Positions 24,559 through 37,219 of a DNA stretch of 64,000 nt are shown here, piece after piece. Where the stretch lies: contig CM077116.1 in NCBI GenBank assembly GCA_039619475.1, positions 175,365,863 to 175,429,862 on the forward strand, read 5' to 3'. Below the pieces are notes generated by a model that did not search any database, was not told the DNA's origin, and saw only the letters and a list, made by a program, of their open reading frames with translations. Each line of letters begins with the position of its first letter. The stretch's first letter is position 1. Origin of the DNA: Icerya purchasi (Eukaryota > Arthropoda > Insecta > Hemiptera > Monophlebidae). The position numbers and the translations under genes are program-made.

Positions 24559-27500
24559 TTATTTAAAAAAAAAAAAAGAACAAAACAAAAAAAACGGCGC
24601 GTTCAGCTACTTATCGGGCCATATGTAACCGGAAACTACGGGTGCTATTAGATATTAGGTATAGAAGTTTAAGGCATTTCATAAAGAGGAAGATGTTGTC
24701 AAGGTGAGTTAAGTCTGTAGAAAGAATTTCGGGAATTGAATGTGAAAAATTAAGAAAGAAAAAAAATTATTTGGAAATATGCAAATTCGTATGTGTTTTC
24801 CTCAAACTTTTAATAATAATTATGGTGTCGAATTTCGAGTAATTATAATTCAATAAATAAGTTTTACATCGGTCGTTGTCATCATCTCAATAAAACAATA
24901 TGAGGAGAATTGTTCCGGACCCAAATTCTGTGCGTAATCAAAAAAATTGTTTACTTCTGTTACGGAATGAATTAAATAACGCGTTCAAAACTATCATTAT
25001 TAAGATGAATTTCAACATAAAATTATGTAGCCGCGAATATCGTAAAAAAAATTCAGTACTAAAAGATACACGTACTTTAGATTCGTTCTAATAAAACATA
25101 GTGATTTAGGAAAGTTTCGCCAGCGTAAATTTTAGTCGTCGAGCTACAGCGAGTAAAAATCCGAACACTACTTTAGGTTGATAAGAAATTCTGTATTTAT
25201 TAGTTAAATGTCGGTAGCGCCTGTCGATTGTTTTTAAATAAACTATTTTTTTGACTATGCGTAACACCATCTCCAAACATAGATATATATATATATACAT
25301 ATATATATATATTTAACAAAAGATTTAATAATTTCACACATAGCTTGATAATAGTTACAAAGTTAAATACAGTTATTACGCATGCTAGGAGTATAATCAG
25401 AGATAATTTATGCATCAATTTTAAAGTTATAATACTTGTTCGTAACTGAAAAAGATATATCCGATTTAAAACGATTTCGTTATTTTGTTTTGATGATTTT
25501 AATTGAAAAAAAAAAAAAAAAAAAATGAATGTGCCTCCGGGCACAGGGCATAAGTGAAACTTTAAAGGCATTTTCGCCAACTTCGATTTAAAGTTATAGT
25601 ATTAGTACCGAAATTTACCATGAGTAAGAACCAAATGGGTGATCTGTAGTTCTCATAAATACATATCTATAAAGTTTCACTTAAGAGAAAAACAAAAACA
25701 AATAAAAAATTAATGCATTTGTCTTATTAACATTTTTCATTGATTGTGTTGGATTCTATAAAAGATACAATAGGCTTATGGTAACTAAAATATAAAATGT
25801 AAGTTTTTGATGTAATTTTATCAATATATATCTAGAAAATACACTGCATCAATGGTAGTTCTGTACTTTGTCGTTGATTCAGATTAATAATAATCAATTG
25901 AAGTTCGGTTTGAAGAAATTCTATTAAAGGCAAAGAATCGTCTGATGCAAATTTGACACGTTGGAGTCCCCAGCTAATATCGTTGGAAGTGTATGTAAAT
26001 TTACTTGAAATAACCTTGAACCATCGGGAATGAAAATCTTCCATGTATAAATTTAATTATATCATGGACCCCTTGATTTGAAAAAATATAAATAGCGATA
26101 ATAATTATTTCTTTTCCATCTCTTCCATAATAATTGTCGGGGCAGTTTTGTTCCCATTTCATTGCAATGGCGAATTATTTTAACACTTAATTTCACTTAA
26201 ATAACCTTTGCAAACAATTTAAGGACACTTATATGAGTGCAGGTTTTAGCGTGCAGATTTCCTGCTTCCCGAATCGGGAAAAATTTTCGCAAATTAAAAA
26301 CTGTCATTAACCGCGGCGTGAAAGAATGATCTCGATAATCGTGGCTAAAAGTAATTTTTACTACTCATCGAAATTCTTCGTTTAAGTTTTTTTTTTTTTT
26401 TTTTTTGATTTCAGCCTCTATGGACTACGCTAAACAACTAAACTTATTTATTTATTTACCTTTTTTATTAGCATTATAAAAATTATTCTCTTTTAAATAG
26501 GTAATAAGTGTACTATTTTATTGCATACTAAAAAGCGTTACCCGTGCCGTTGTTTTTACTTTTAATGGTTATTGTAAATTTTTAACGATTGCGCAGTGAT
26601 TTAATTTGTCTGCTAGTATCTAAATGGCAATAAGAGTAGACTAAAAAAAAATTAGTTGCGACTTTTTTTTGCGTCTATATTACAATGCTTCTACTATGCG
26701 AAAGTGTACATTTTTTGTTATCTTATCACAACTATGATCTTGTTATTACTGCGATAAATTGATGTACGTGCCATAAAAATATTATAAGATTACGCTTTCA
26801 AATCGAAATCACTTTATAAACATATCTCGTTCACTATATGCCTCGTTAAGATGGAAAATAGAATATATTGTCACTGCAACGATCTCACACGGAAAGAGTA
26901 TTTTCGTCGAAAAATATATATTTCTAAATTAATAAGAAAGATTTCGGCATAGACTAAACGTACACACACACACACACACACAGTAAATACATATGTGTGC
27001 ATTTATATTGTAGCGTACCCTGGAAAAGGTAAAAATAAAATAAATAACTAAGAAGCAATCATATACAATAATAAAATGAAAACGCGGAGGGGATGAATCG
27101 TGACTGGGCATAGTCTGCTGGGTATTACAAAGAAAATAGATGCGTCGCGCGAGAGAGAAAATCCAGAAAAAAGGTAGACGTGTATTACAAGAATTAGAAA
27201 CGCACACAACAATAGGGAAATAACGCTGGAATGAACGAGAGAAAAATACCTGGAATAATAGTCGAGTGTCAACTGTACATCCATAAAGAACGAGTTTCCA
27301 TCCTTTTTACCTAACACCTGTACACGTCTTGTATGAAATCACACCGTACATTTACCATCCTCGTTGTTCGACGTATTCCGCTATCGCGTTAGAACCGTAC
27401 AGCATCACACCGATCCGTAGGTACCTATCTATAAACGTTTCATTTCTTTCCCGAAAACAGACTACCTACTTCGATAATAAATTAAACACCTGGAATTAAA

Positions 27501-28073
27501 CGGTTTACAAAGTGTGTCTAGAGAGAAACGTATCTATTTTTGGATTTCTTAGCCGAGATCGTCATAATTTACACTGTTCTTCGATACTTTTATGTGATTT
27601 TTTCCTCTCTCTCTCTCTCACCAAAAAAACAACCAGTCCCCCCCCCTCTTTTAATATAGTCCTATTCACGCGTTACATTCAGAAACACAACGACAAAATG
27701 GATTGCTGCGACGCGATGTAATTTATAATCGGAATAATTATTTCTCATCGGGGAAATTATTACTTTTCGATAGTACTTATTCACTCTGAGAACACACGCG
27801 CGACCACTCGTATTAATAAAGATTTTCATAAAGAGAATATTTCCGACATTTTTCATTCGCATTAAAAGCCCCCTCCCCCTTCTCTTCATTGAAATATGAA
27901 CACGGAAAACAGAGCTTTGTGTTCGGTTTAAGAAAGAGCTGGCTGTGTCGAATTTATTGACATTATTTATAATATATTCTCTTATACAGACATAAAGAAT
28001 CGTTATAATTTAACTATATTTTAATAATAAAATAATTAATTACACTATAAACAATAATGCATTATATATATAT
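21874..28073. other. Long noncoding stretch with simple repeats
   Basis: Landmarks are (AAT)n at 22,329-22,354, (TTTA)n at 24,518-24,560 followed by poly(A), (TA)n at 25,281-25,312, poly(A) at 25,506-25,524, poly(T) at 26,387-26,406 and (AC)n at 26,961-26,981. Frames of up to 126 residues occur but are low-complexity or motif-free. A GC-richer pocket at 21,840-22,330 could belong to the minus-strand gene, but no exon in it is defensible. Confidence 0.45.
24518..24560. repeat. (TTTA)n microsatellite with poly(A)
   Basis: About ten TTTA units run into a poly(A) stretch. This could be a retroelement tail, but no element body is recognisable beside it. Confidence 0.9.
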
Positions 28074-28427
28074 AACTCGGCCATTTTGGCCTCGCAAGGG
28101 GCTGTGCCCCTTGACACCTCTTGCTTTCATTTCTGTCCCTTTCTCTTCTATACTTTGCATAAAATGATCAAAATTTACAACGTAATTCTTACTGGCATCA
28201 ACACAAAAAAAATAACATAATCACAAAAATCCTATCCTAACATTTAACTTTCATTATATAAAATTAATTCATTTTTTCGTTACATTTTCGTTGCATAATA
28301 TTGTGACATTGGTAAAATAACAATTACAAAAATTCTATAAAATATAACAAATGTTACATAAAATTGGGACATTTTTCTGGGACATTTTTTCGAATGGGGG
28401 GTACCCTAAGAATTACGTTGTAATTAA
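28074..28427 (+). mobile_element. Hairpin repeat family, copy C (near complete)
   Basis: It is flanked on both sides by (TA)n. It has the same order as copy B: aactcggccattttggcctc, perfect hairpin caaggggc-tgt-gccccttg, cctcttgctttcatttctgt, the arm ttacaacgtaattctta, A-rich middle with gtgacatt repeats, then ggggggtaccctaag and the inverted arm aagaattacgttgtaatt. Its hairpin stem is identical to that of copies A and B, with the loop base varying. No coding capacity. Confidence 0.7.
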
Positions 28428-28929
28428 TATATATATATATATGTGTGTGTGTGTGTATGTGTGTGTGGGGGAGCTGTAAAAGTTCCAAAGATTCAAAATC
28501 GACAACTTATAAATCTGTGACAATCGTATAAATGTCGACACACACAAACCAACATGTACGTACATATGTATACATAGAAGTTAGACATATGTAAAATAAT
28601 TATTTGGTTCGTGATTGTAATATGTTAATAAATTCGTAAGGTAGATTGTTTTTGTACGTTAACGGCATTTTTAAAATTCAATATTTTTCGACTAAATATC
28701 AATAGGCGAAAATTCACCTTTTTTAAAATTTTCATATTTTGCGAAATATCCTTTTTTTTTTGGTTTAACTTATTATTATTATTATTATTATTATGCTCAG
28801 CAGATTTTTCTGTCAGTTTATCATTTATACGACAATATGTTCGAAACAGCGAATTTAACAAGTTTTGCTGATCTTTTGACCGGTGTATTTTTATATTTTC
28901 GCGAATTGTACAGACTAGTAGACTGATAA

Positions 28930-29184
28930 TATTTATTTATATCTTCTACTGAAAAAATTGATCTTTTACTTTTCAAACTAACTGCCGTTGTGGCAAAAAA
29001 GGATCTTATTATTAATCAGAAAAAACAGGAAATTGAAAATGTGGTTAAAGACATAATTCATACCCGTACTAATAAAAAAGACGAAAATACTGCCAAAATA
29101 ACTTTTAGAGATAAACTTTTAAATAAAAAAAATTCAAAACCCCGAACACAAAGTAATATAATTAAATCAGAAGATACAGACTGA
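28930..29184 (+). pseudogene. Possible LINE ORF1 (gag-like) N-terminal fragment
   Basis: The frame is open for 84 codons to TGA. It encodes a Lys/Glu-rich, heptad-like stretch (EKIDLLLFKL, KKQEIENVVKDI), then a basic Ser/Asn segment with KITFRDKLLNKKNSKPRT. Coiled coil followed by a basic linker is the usual layout of ORF1 N-termini in insect LINEs. No zinc knuckle, start context or element end is visible, so this could equally be an unrelated chance frame. Confidence 0.25.
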
Positions 29185-31713
29185 TTATATTTACTCGGAA
29201 CTATTTCACTGTGTTATCCATTCATCGGATTACGATTAATACTAAATTTTCTATTTTTCTATAATCAAAATTAATAAAAAACCGCGAACGGTATGCATTA
29301 TTAGATTGATTAGTCGTAATATCAGAAATTCCAACTTGGAATGTATTTCTAGTTTTAATATAGTTGCAAATTGCTACGGAAACTATATACATATATGTAG
29401 AATCGGCTAAAGTGTTCACTAAATTTACGTTTACCTATTAATGCTTATGAACGTGTCACACACCTTTTCCCTACATCATGTAATCAGCTGAGGAGAGTGA
29501 GTCTGCGCTTATTTGCATAAAACCTCGTTAGCGGCCGTGTTTCCTAATATGACCAGATTCTTCGTGTGATTTCCTGCAATATTTCGGCAGTACGATGATT
29601 CTAGACACACTCATTATAGTTTTGTTACGGTTTCGTAATTTCCTTCTGTATTTCGTAGTATTCTTGAACAGATGAAATACGTGTAGATCATTGTGTATAG
29701 CAAGCAGCACCAATCATTCTACCATAGAGGGAGGAGAGTGTTTTAGAACGGCTGCATTCTTCTGTTGATATTTTAGCTGACAATTTTTAAAATCGGCACC
29801 ATTGCTCCAGATAGGAACTATGACCGTCAAATATGCGAAAGACTTTTGCGATATTTTCGAATAAGGCGCATTCTTGAAAAATATTTTATTCTTTACACAG
29901 GTAGGTTTTCACGCCAGTTCCCGTAATCAGTTCCGACAATATCAACACTTAACGTGCCCGGTCATATGCTACCTTATTATAATAGAACACTACCTCGAAT
30001 CAGGTGAAGAAATAAAACCAGCTAAGGCGGCGGATCATCGCGTATTTATCGGTTGCAGATCTTTCCTCGCATTTCCTTATTTTCCACAAATTAAAACTGC
30101 TTCTTTAGAGTTCTTGGATAATATTTAATGTTCGACTGGAAATTTCACGGAAATGATAGCACGTTTTATTTTAATCGAATTTGTTTTTTTCGTTTATTCT
30201 TAATTTATGCGTTAGTAAACTTAACAACTTTATTGTAAGATAGTCGAATGTTTATTTACGAACATGAGAGTATAATAACTTACTTTTTCGATAGCATAAA
30301 CACCGCCAGTTAAGAATAAAACACTTTTAACGATTCATTTTTTATTTCAGTTCATCTAATCGCGGTATTTTTTTTCTTTTTGATGTCAGAAGGCCGACTA
30401 TTCTCCGCGTGCTTCTTTCAAAGTTACCTGTTGTTTTATTGGTGCAGCTAGGTCAGATATCGCTGAGATATTGACGCGTGATTAATATATCTGTGAACCG
30501 GTTCAGTAGTTTTAAATATTCGGCAAAAATTTATATCCGTTCGCTGTTCCATTTGTCTTTTTTCTTTCGAGCAGTCACTTTAGGGACATGATTTGATTAT
30601 TTTACACACTGATTCATCCTTCATCTAGGAAGCGAAAGAACAAATTTTATTTTTCCGTAACTTTTTGTATTAATTGAAAATTGTACTGTCTAATGAAAAT
30701 TAGATATATCAACAAAATATGTTGTATTATGACTGGTTTATGATTTATTGTTGCCAATTTACAATACACTGCATATTGTTATTCACTTTTTGTTACACGT
30801 TTTTTTTAAATGATTAGTCTCTACTTTTCCATATGTAGTTACAGAACAAAAGGTATTTAGTTAAAATTAATTTAAGATTCTGAAGTATAAAAAACTGGAA
30901 GCGAGATTTTGAATAGGTGCCGCTTAATAAATGTTCGAGTTTACGCATATCATTTGTTTCATCAGCTAATTCATTAACCTTCTTTAGTCTTCAAATTAAA
31001 TCGATTACCTTTATTACATCGTTACGCTAGCTGAGTATTTCCATTCGTGACTATTCGTTGCATCCTGGTTAAATACCGGGCAAAGTAGAGAAAGGATATC
31101 AAATGTTGTGGCCATTTTGATACTTGAACGCGCTGATCATAGTCGTAGTTACAGAACGTGCTACAAATGCGATACGGAACACTATCAGTGTACCCCGATA
31201 TCACACGCGGCTGCGCATACCAGCGAAACCTTTAAAACCAGCCTGTTCAAACGTGATTGTAGCTACGCGTTCCGCATTAACCCTTATAATACCAGTCGAC
31301 GCTATTAAGGTATCATCCATCTCCACACACCTTTACAACGAAGCTCTAGAGAGTTTACAGAAATAAGATACACTCCTTTCATCTAGTCATGTGCTGGTAA
31401 TTTTCGTAGTACCGTTGCGTATATTACACGTGCATTTGTGTTATTTGCGTTTTGTTTTTTTTTTTTTTTTATGGAAAAAAAATCATTTAATATCACCTCT
31501 GACACCCCAGCTACGTCCTTTTAAACATCTTTTTATCGAGCGTAGAATTCGGGTCCCAAACAGTTTCACATTATTATAAATAACGGTAACAAGCTGGAGC
31601 CAAGACGAAAAAAATCGAAACTATAATATTATAGTTATTTAAACGGGTCTATAAAACTTATGATCCGGATAGCTATAGGAAAAAGTTTCGAAGAACGTGT
31701 TCGACGATGGTCT
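29185..31713. other. Noncoding stretch before the LINE
   Basis: No domain-bearing frame. The 84-residue frame at 29,874-30,128 starts beside a ctttacacag/gtaggt motif, but neither splice use nor homology can be argued. The sequence up to 31,713 is the host flank of the LINE insertion. Confidence 0.45.
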
Positions 31714-31727
31714 TATAACTGAGATCA
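31714..31727. repeat. Target-site duplication, left copy
   Basis: tataactgagatca is identical to 36,223-36,236 at the other end of the LINE. An exact 14-bp match immediately outside both ends marks the element borders. Confidence 0.9.
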
Positions 31728-31991
31728 TAATATTAGAAAAATTTCAAACGAGATTTTGGCTACGTGAATAAAGTGTCTAGTTGTGCATCACGCGTTATCA
31801 CTCGCTCGCTGATAAGAATCCGATTACAATTGTCTCTGGTTAGTCTGTCTTATTTATTTATCTTCGATTTTCGTTACACTAATCACCTCCGAATAGAATC
31901 GAATTCTTAGCTGTTGTACTTAACGGTGTTACCAGTTAGGAAATGTTAAACTATCGGACTTCTATCGTAACTGGCTAGGATACGGGTTTCA

Positions 31992-33094
31992 ATGGCTATC
32001 CGACAGTTATTAGGTTTCACTATTTTACCTTTTTTGGTAGACTTAAGACCTAAACTTGGAGCTAAAGGCACAAAATATGATGGAATTAAGAAAACGATTA
32101 CGGACCTTGTGTCAGAAATTAACACAGCGTTAGCTGAAGACGTCAACCCAGTTAGTTCGAGCATAGACATGAATGAAATTACTAAAGTAATTCATGAAAC
32201 AATTTATCCCGTTTTAAAAAGATTCGAAACAAAAAATAAACCGAGTTATTCGCAAATAACTAAAAATGATACCAAAAAAAATATTACTTCAATTCAGAAA
32301 TCGAAACTGGACAAAACTATTAAAATCTCCATTTCCGATGATTCTAAGAAATTAGATAAACTGAATAATATCGCTCCGGGTAGTAAAACCTCTTCTGAAT
32401 TAGTAGAAAAGGTATTTAAACAAGCTATCAAGCCTAACGATCTTAAAGACATGCCTATTTTCACACGTAAAAAGGATAGTTTGATAATAAAAACCACTAA
32501 CGAAGACAAGGAAACAATTATAAACCGCTTGAATAATTTTGCTGATAAAGATACATATACCTTTTCAGAACCGGCAAAAAGAATGCCTTACATTAAAATA
32601 ACAGGGTTACCTTTTTCCTTTCGTTCTTATGATTCTGACCAAGTCAAAAACGAAATTCTTACTTCAATTCACCAATATACTAACCTCTCAATCGATCGGA
32701 ACGCTTACGTCAAAATTATCAAGAAGCAAAGGAAAGAAAATACTTACTTGGAAGCGATTGTTCAGGTATCACCGGATGTATACAATTATCTAATTAAAGA
32801 TGGATTTGTTCCTGTAGAATGGCGCTTATGTCGGGTCTACAAACATATTGATATTACCCAATGTTATTCATGTGGAGGCTTCGGGCATAGAGCTCGGCAT
32901 TGCAAACTGGATAATGAGAAAGAGGTAAAATTAAGGAAATCATTGATCGTGGACATTGTCCAAACTGTCACTTTTCAAATGTAGAAAGAAAAACGAACTT
33001 CAATCTGGACCATAAGTATTACCAGCTTTACAAATGCGAAACTGCGAAAAGAATTCATTCAATTTTAGATAACAACACTTGTTATGGAGAATAA
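31992..33094 (+). pseudogene. LINE ORF1 (gag-like nucleic-acid-binding protein), frameshifted
   Basis: The frame opens at 31,992 and encodes about 330 residues. A Lys/Ser/Thr-rich N-terminal half is followed by an RRM-like middle and a CCHC zinc knuckle at residues 291-304 (CYSCGGFGHRARHC). A single indel near 32,930 sends it to a false stop at 32,984. In the -1 frame the sequence resumes with CPNC, His and Cys residues of a second, longer knuckle and ends at TAA 33,092-33,094. ORF1 proteins coat the LINE RNA and carry it to the target. The start is chosen as the first Met giving the full frame; the leader upstream has stops. Confidence 0.8.
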
Positions 33095-36060
33095 TAATTT
33101 CGATTTCCTCTCTGTAATGCAATTAAACCTACATCATTCACGTGCTGGTAATAATTTGCTACACTTCGACTTATTGAAGGATAACAAAGATATTGTGTGT
33201 ATCTCAGAACCGTATCTTATTCAAAAGGTAATCCCAGATATTACCAATGCTTATACTCAAACTACAAAGCAGTTCGTGTCAATTTTAGTTAACTCAGCAT
33301 TACCATTTAAAGAGGTAGAATTCTTCGAACGTTGCGAATATATCGTGGCAGTTCAATTGGAAGAAATTTTTATTATCTCCTGTTACTTTCCGCCTTCACA
33401 AGATCTAACTAACTTCTTAGATTTGTTATCGCAATTTATTACTTTCCACCAGAAGAAATCGATTATCTTATGCGGTGACTTTAATGTCCGAAATAAGATC
33501 TGGGACAGTCGGGCTTTTCACTCGTGAAGATCTAACATTTTTGAACAATTTATTCTTAGTAATAATCTTTTGTCGCCAATGAACGAGATGAAATTACTTT
33601 TTCTAACGCCAATGGTTTCAGCGTTATTGACTTGACTTTGATCCACGGTCGACCTAACGTAATCAGTGACTGGAAGGTAGATAATAAAGCAATTTATTCA
33701 GACCACAGTCCGATTCAGTTTAAATTATCAGTAAAAATGAATATTATTAATAGCTTAACGCATCGCATTATAAATTATAAGAAATTCAATAAAATCGTTG
33801 TAGAACATTCGCACTTAAACTACGATTTTAAAACTGCTAATGATTCCCACCAACTGAAAATAATGTTAGAAAATTTCCGTAACACACTTCATGATATTAT
33901 TAGTAGCAGCACTGAAACGATTCAATTAAATAGGAATTCGCGGTGGAATATTAATTTAGAGATTTTACGAATAATTCTAAGGAAATTGCGCAAACGGGTT
34001 CAATGCTCACACAAGCGGGGAGCTAATGATCACAATGAATTTGGTACGAAAAATTTTTAATAAAGAAATGCGAAACGCGAAAACCAAAAATTGGAAAAAA
34101 TTTTGTTCCGATTCGAAACTATGGGGCCTTCCTTACAAGACTATTTTCAAAAATAAACGCCAGTTACAGATTCCTTCGTATTTTTTAGACCAGAATAATC
34201 AAAAAATTTTCGATAAGGATTCAAAGATAAAGGCCCTTCTTGATCATTTTTATCAAGTAAACTCAAACATAAATGGGGACGAAACCTTCTCATACAAGTT
34301 GCAAGAATTCCAGAGATTTAACCTTAGCGGCTTTAGTTTTAACAGCGAACTATTTATTTCCAAAGCGGAAATCAAGGATATTCTTCGCCGGACTAAAAAT
34401 AAAGCTCCTGGCTTAGACCAGCTGACGAATAAATGTTTGAAGATCTTGAATTTCCACTATCCTAATTTACTTCAGAGCTTATTCATCGCTCTGTTGAGGT
34501 TCGGAGTCTTCCCGGAAGCCTGGCGAGCAGGAAGGACAGTTTTTGTGCTAAAACCCGGACGTAGTCCTAGTCTTCCATCTTCGTACAGACCGATTGTCTT
34601 GTTAAGCGCTTTAGCCAAGGTGTTTGAATATGTTTTGTTGAATCGTATACTGCCGGTTTTACCTCACGATGATCGGCAATTTGGATTTACTAAGTCCCGC
34701 TACACGGCAACGCTTTTTGGCGAATTATCTAAGCAGATTGAGCGTGCGTTAAGTAAAAAGACTGCGATCGGCCTGCTGACGTTGGATATTAAAGGCGCCT
34801 TTGATAACTGTTCGTGGCCAGTCTTATTCCACAAAATTAGAGCACTCAGGCTCGATTATAGAATAATCTCAATTTTAAGACAATACTTAGATTCCAGAAC
34901 TATTAAATTTATTTACGAACATCAAACATATTTTCGAAATGTTACTCGCGGATGCCCGCAAGGATCGATTTTGGGCCCGATTTTTTGGAATTTGTATATT
35001 TCAGACTTATCGTTGATGGAGTTCCCCGTCGGCAGTAACCAGATATTTCTATGCAGATGATCTAGCATTCGCGGTCACTTCTAACCATCGTCCCTCCATT
35101 TGTAAATACTTCAAGATTACAATCAACAATATTTTAACCTATATGGAAAAACATCTTCTACAGTTGGACGAAAACAAGACTAATTTATTAATCATGCACA
35201 GGAAACGAAAAAGGGACTAGTACAATTCGCTACATCTCTCTATACCGAACTTTAAAATTAATATCGTCGAATCACTGAAATATCTTGGTATTACATTAGA
35301 CTGTCGCTACAGTTTTAATCAACATTTCAAAAAGTTGTCCAGTAAAGCTACAACGGTTCTAAATAAATTGCACTCCGTGTTTGGACGCACGTACGGGATG
35401 AGCACTAAACACCGTTTAATAATTTATAATATGCTAGCTGTTCCATTATTCACGTACTGCGTATTTATGTTTGAAGAGGCTTTAAAGCGTAAAAGCATTC
35501 AGGAAGTACTAGTTAAATCCCAAACGAAATTTCTTTTGTTTATTCTCCGCGCGCATAGAACTACTTCTGGTGATGCGTTGCGAACAATAGCAGGACAATT
35601 GCCACTGCATTCCGTATTGCAGCATAAAATTTTGTATTTCAAAGGGTTAAATAATCTCAATTTGGAGTTGGATCTAAACGATAGATTTATTGAAATGCAA
35701 AATAGCTGGAAGAATAGCTCAACTGGAAGATTAACATTTAGTTTCGTCCCCGAGGTTAAAACCAATCCAATCAAAATTAATAATATTAATACGTATGTGA
35801 CGCAATTTCTTACTGGACATGGTAGATTTCAAAGTTATCTGCACCGTTTCCATCTAGCAGACACCAATTTGTGTTCCTGTGGAGATGCTCCTGAAACTGT
35901 CACCCATATCGTTAATGAGTGCGCCAAATGGAAATTCTTGTTTAAAGACGTAAATTGTTTTCCATTAAACAACGATAATTTATCAAAATTCCTGCACGCG
36001 GCGAATTTTATCATGGCTTCCAAATATTCGGATGTTGAAGATTTTTCATTTAATGTATAA
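33084..36060 (+). pseudogene. LINE ORF2: AP endonuclease and reverse transcriptase, multiply broken
   Basis: The ATG at 33,084 overlaps the ORF1 stop. The N-terminal endonuclease shows QLNLHHSRAGNNLL, SEPY, GDFNVRNKIWDS and YSDHSP. The RT shows APGLDQLTNKCLK, YRPIVLLSALAKVFE, RQFGFTKSRYTATL, LLTLDIKGAFDNCSW, GCPQGSILGP and the catalytic FYADDLAF. The C-terminus has the Cys/His block CSCGDAPETVTHIVNEC. Lesions are a TGA at 33,525-33,527, frameshifts near 33,595, 34,020 and 35,035 (just before the YADD box), and a TAG at 35,218-35,220. Restoring frame would give about 990 residues, normal for the clade. In an active copy this enzyme nicks the target and primes reverse transcription there. Confidence 0.85.
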
Positions 36061-36222
36061 TTTTATTTTAATTTTTATATTGGTTAATTTTTGTCTCTTT
36101 CATTTTCTTTTTATTGTTTCCAATCCATGAGGTGTTCATTCAACTGAGATACTCATGGCTATGTTTCAATTACTATGTATTTATGTTATTATTCACCAAA
36201 TAAATAAATAAATAATAATAAA
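36061..36222 (+). other. LINE 3' UTR and A-rich tail
   Basis: The short 3' UTR ends in ccaaataaataaataaataataataaa, directly followed by the right target-site duplication. Confidence 0.8.
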
Positions 36223-36236
36223 TATAACTGAGATCA
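36223..36236. repeat. Target-site duplication, right copy
   Basis: tataactgagatca is identical to 31,714-31,727. Confidence 0.9.
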
Positions 36237-36814
36237 ACGGCGACATCTCTTATACATCAAATGGACAGTTCATAATCACGATATCACCACGAGCGGCGAT
36301 AACAACGCAAAGAATTATAATATTACAAATTATGTTCGTGATAAAAATTTAAAAACAAAAAATTTCTAAAAAAAAAAAAAATCACTTCATAATTTCATAA
36401 TCCAAAATTATATACTAATTTAACTCGAATAAATTTTTTTTTTAGAGATATCGCAATTTTAAATTATCAGTTTTCCCATAATGATGCATTAATTTTGAAA
36501 AAAAAAATGTAATACCAAAAAATTATTTTTACTGATATTATATAATTGTGAGTTAGTTAAATAACTTTCATTTCGTATTGTAAAATTTTAGAAGCTCGAA
36601 TTTTTATTACGGGTCAATAGAGGCGGTAAAACGGTAAGTTTTCCTCCTCCAAAGCAAGCTCATGGTGTGTCGTTCAGTGATTAGTTTTGAAAATTATTCA
36701 ATGTTTACGACATTTTATTCGCTTTTTCCGGTTGATATGCCGGCGTTTCCCCTTTGTATTTTAAATTTTCAATAGTTTATGATTCATTTAATGCTGTATT
36801 CCACATTTTGAATT
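36237..36814. other. Noncoding spacer between LINE and hAT MITE
   Basis: AT-rich with several A runs. No frame or element end is seen. Confidence 0.5.
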
Positions 36815-36822
36815 AGTTCAAC
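36815..36822. repeat. 8-bp target-site duplication, left
   Basis: agttcaac directly precedes cagggc and recurs at 37,220-37,227 directly after ggccctg. Confidence 0.8.
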
Positions 36823-37219
36823 CAGGGCAGTATCTGAGAGGGGAATTTTCGGGTTCCCCCCGAAATGCCTGCGAAATCGTAACTGCTTGAATTAAATGGA
36901 CCGAAATTCAGAATAAATTTATTTCTTTTCAATTTTCGACAAAAAAAAAAAAAAGAAAATTAAAATTTTTATGAATTCCATATGAAAACGACTGTTTTTT
37001 ATTTGTTTTTATTGTAGTGTTTAAATATTGCATATACAATAATTGACTACAAGGCTTTAGTGTACCATTTATAAATAAATATATTTTATGATAATACACA
37101 CATACACACGCATATATACATACATACATACATACATATATATATATATATGTATGTATAGTTATAAAAACTATTTCCGTATCCCCCCTCCCCGATATTT
37201 TGGTCTAGATACGGCCCTG
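36823..37219. mobile_element. Complete non-autonomous hAT-type MITE (397 bp)
   Basis: The left end is cagggcagtatctgaga. The right end, inverted, is cagggccgtatctaga, giving imperfect terminal inverted repeats of about 16 bp. An exact 8-bp duplication (agttcaac) flanks it. An 8-bp duplication and CAGGG-type ends are hallmarks of the hAT superfamily. The interior is AT-rich with a CATA/TA microsatellite (about 37,095-37,160) and no transposase, so it depended on an autonomous relative. The 66-residue frame at 36,929-37,129 is a microsatellite artefact. Confidence 0.75.

Larger units (their letters stand above)
31728..36222 (+). mobile_element. R1-clade-like non-LTR retrotransposon, near full length, inactive
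   Basis: The element spans 4,495 bp between exact 14-bp duplications. It has a 264-bp 5' leader, ORF1 with a CCHC knuckle, ORF2 with AP endonuclease and reverse transcriptase, a short 3' UTR and a tail of (AAATAA)-type repeats rather than plain poly(A). The ORF1 stop overlaps the ORF2 start by 11 bp. R1-clade assignment rests on the endonuclease start (MQLNLHHSRAGNNLL, SEPY), the RT text (GCPQGSILGPIFWN) and the C-terminal QFLTGHGRFQSYL ... CSCG-H-C block, without an RNase H domain. Several frameshifts and stops make it inactive. R1 itself targets 28S rDNA, but this copy is in ordinary AT-rich DNA. Confidence 0.9.

Noticed and set aside
25200..25580. 126-residue minus-strand frame
   Set aside because: Low-complexity hydrophobic text from poly(A), (TA)n and AT-rich DNA; no start context or domain.
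26387..26460. Poly(T) followed by gatttcag, resembling a splice acceptor
   Set aside because: The following frame ends quickly and there is no donor or homology; poly(T) runs are common here.
31992..32170. Minus-strand frame overlapping LINE ORF1
   Set aside because: Shadow of the ORF1 coding sequence.
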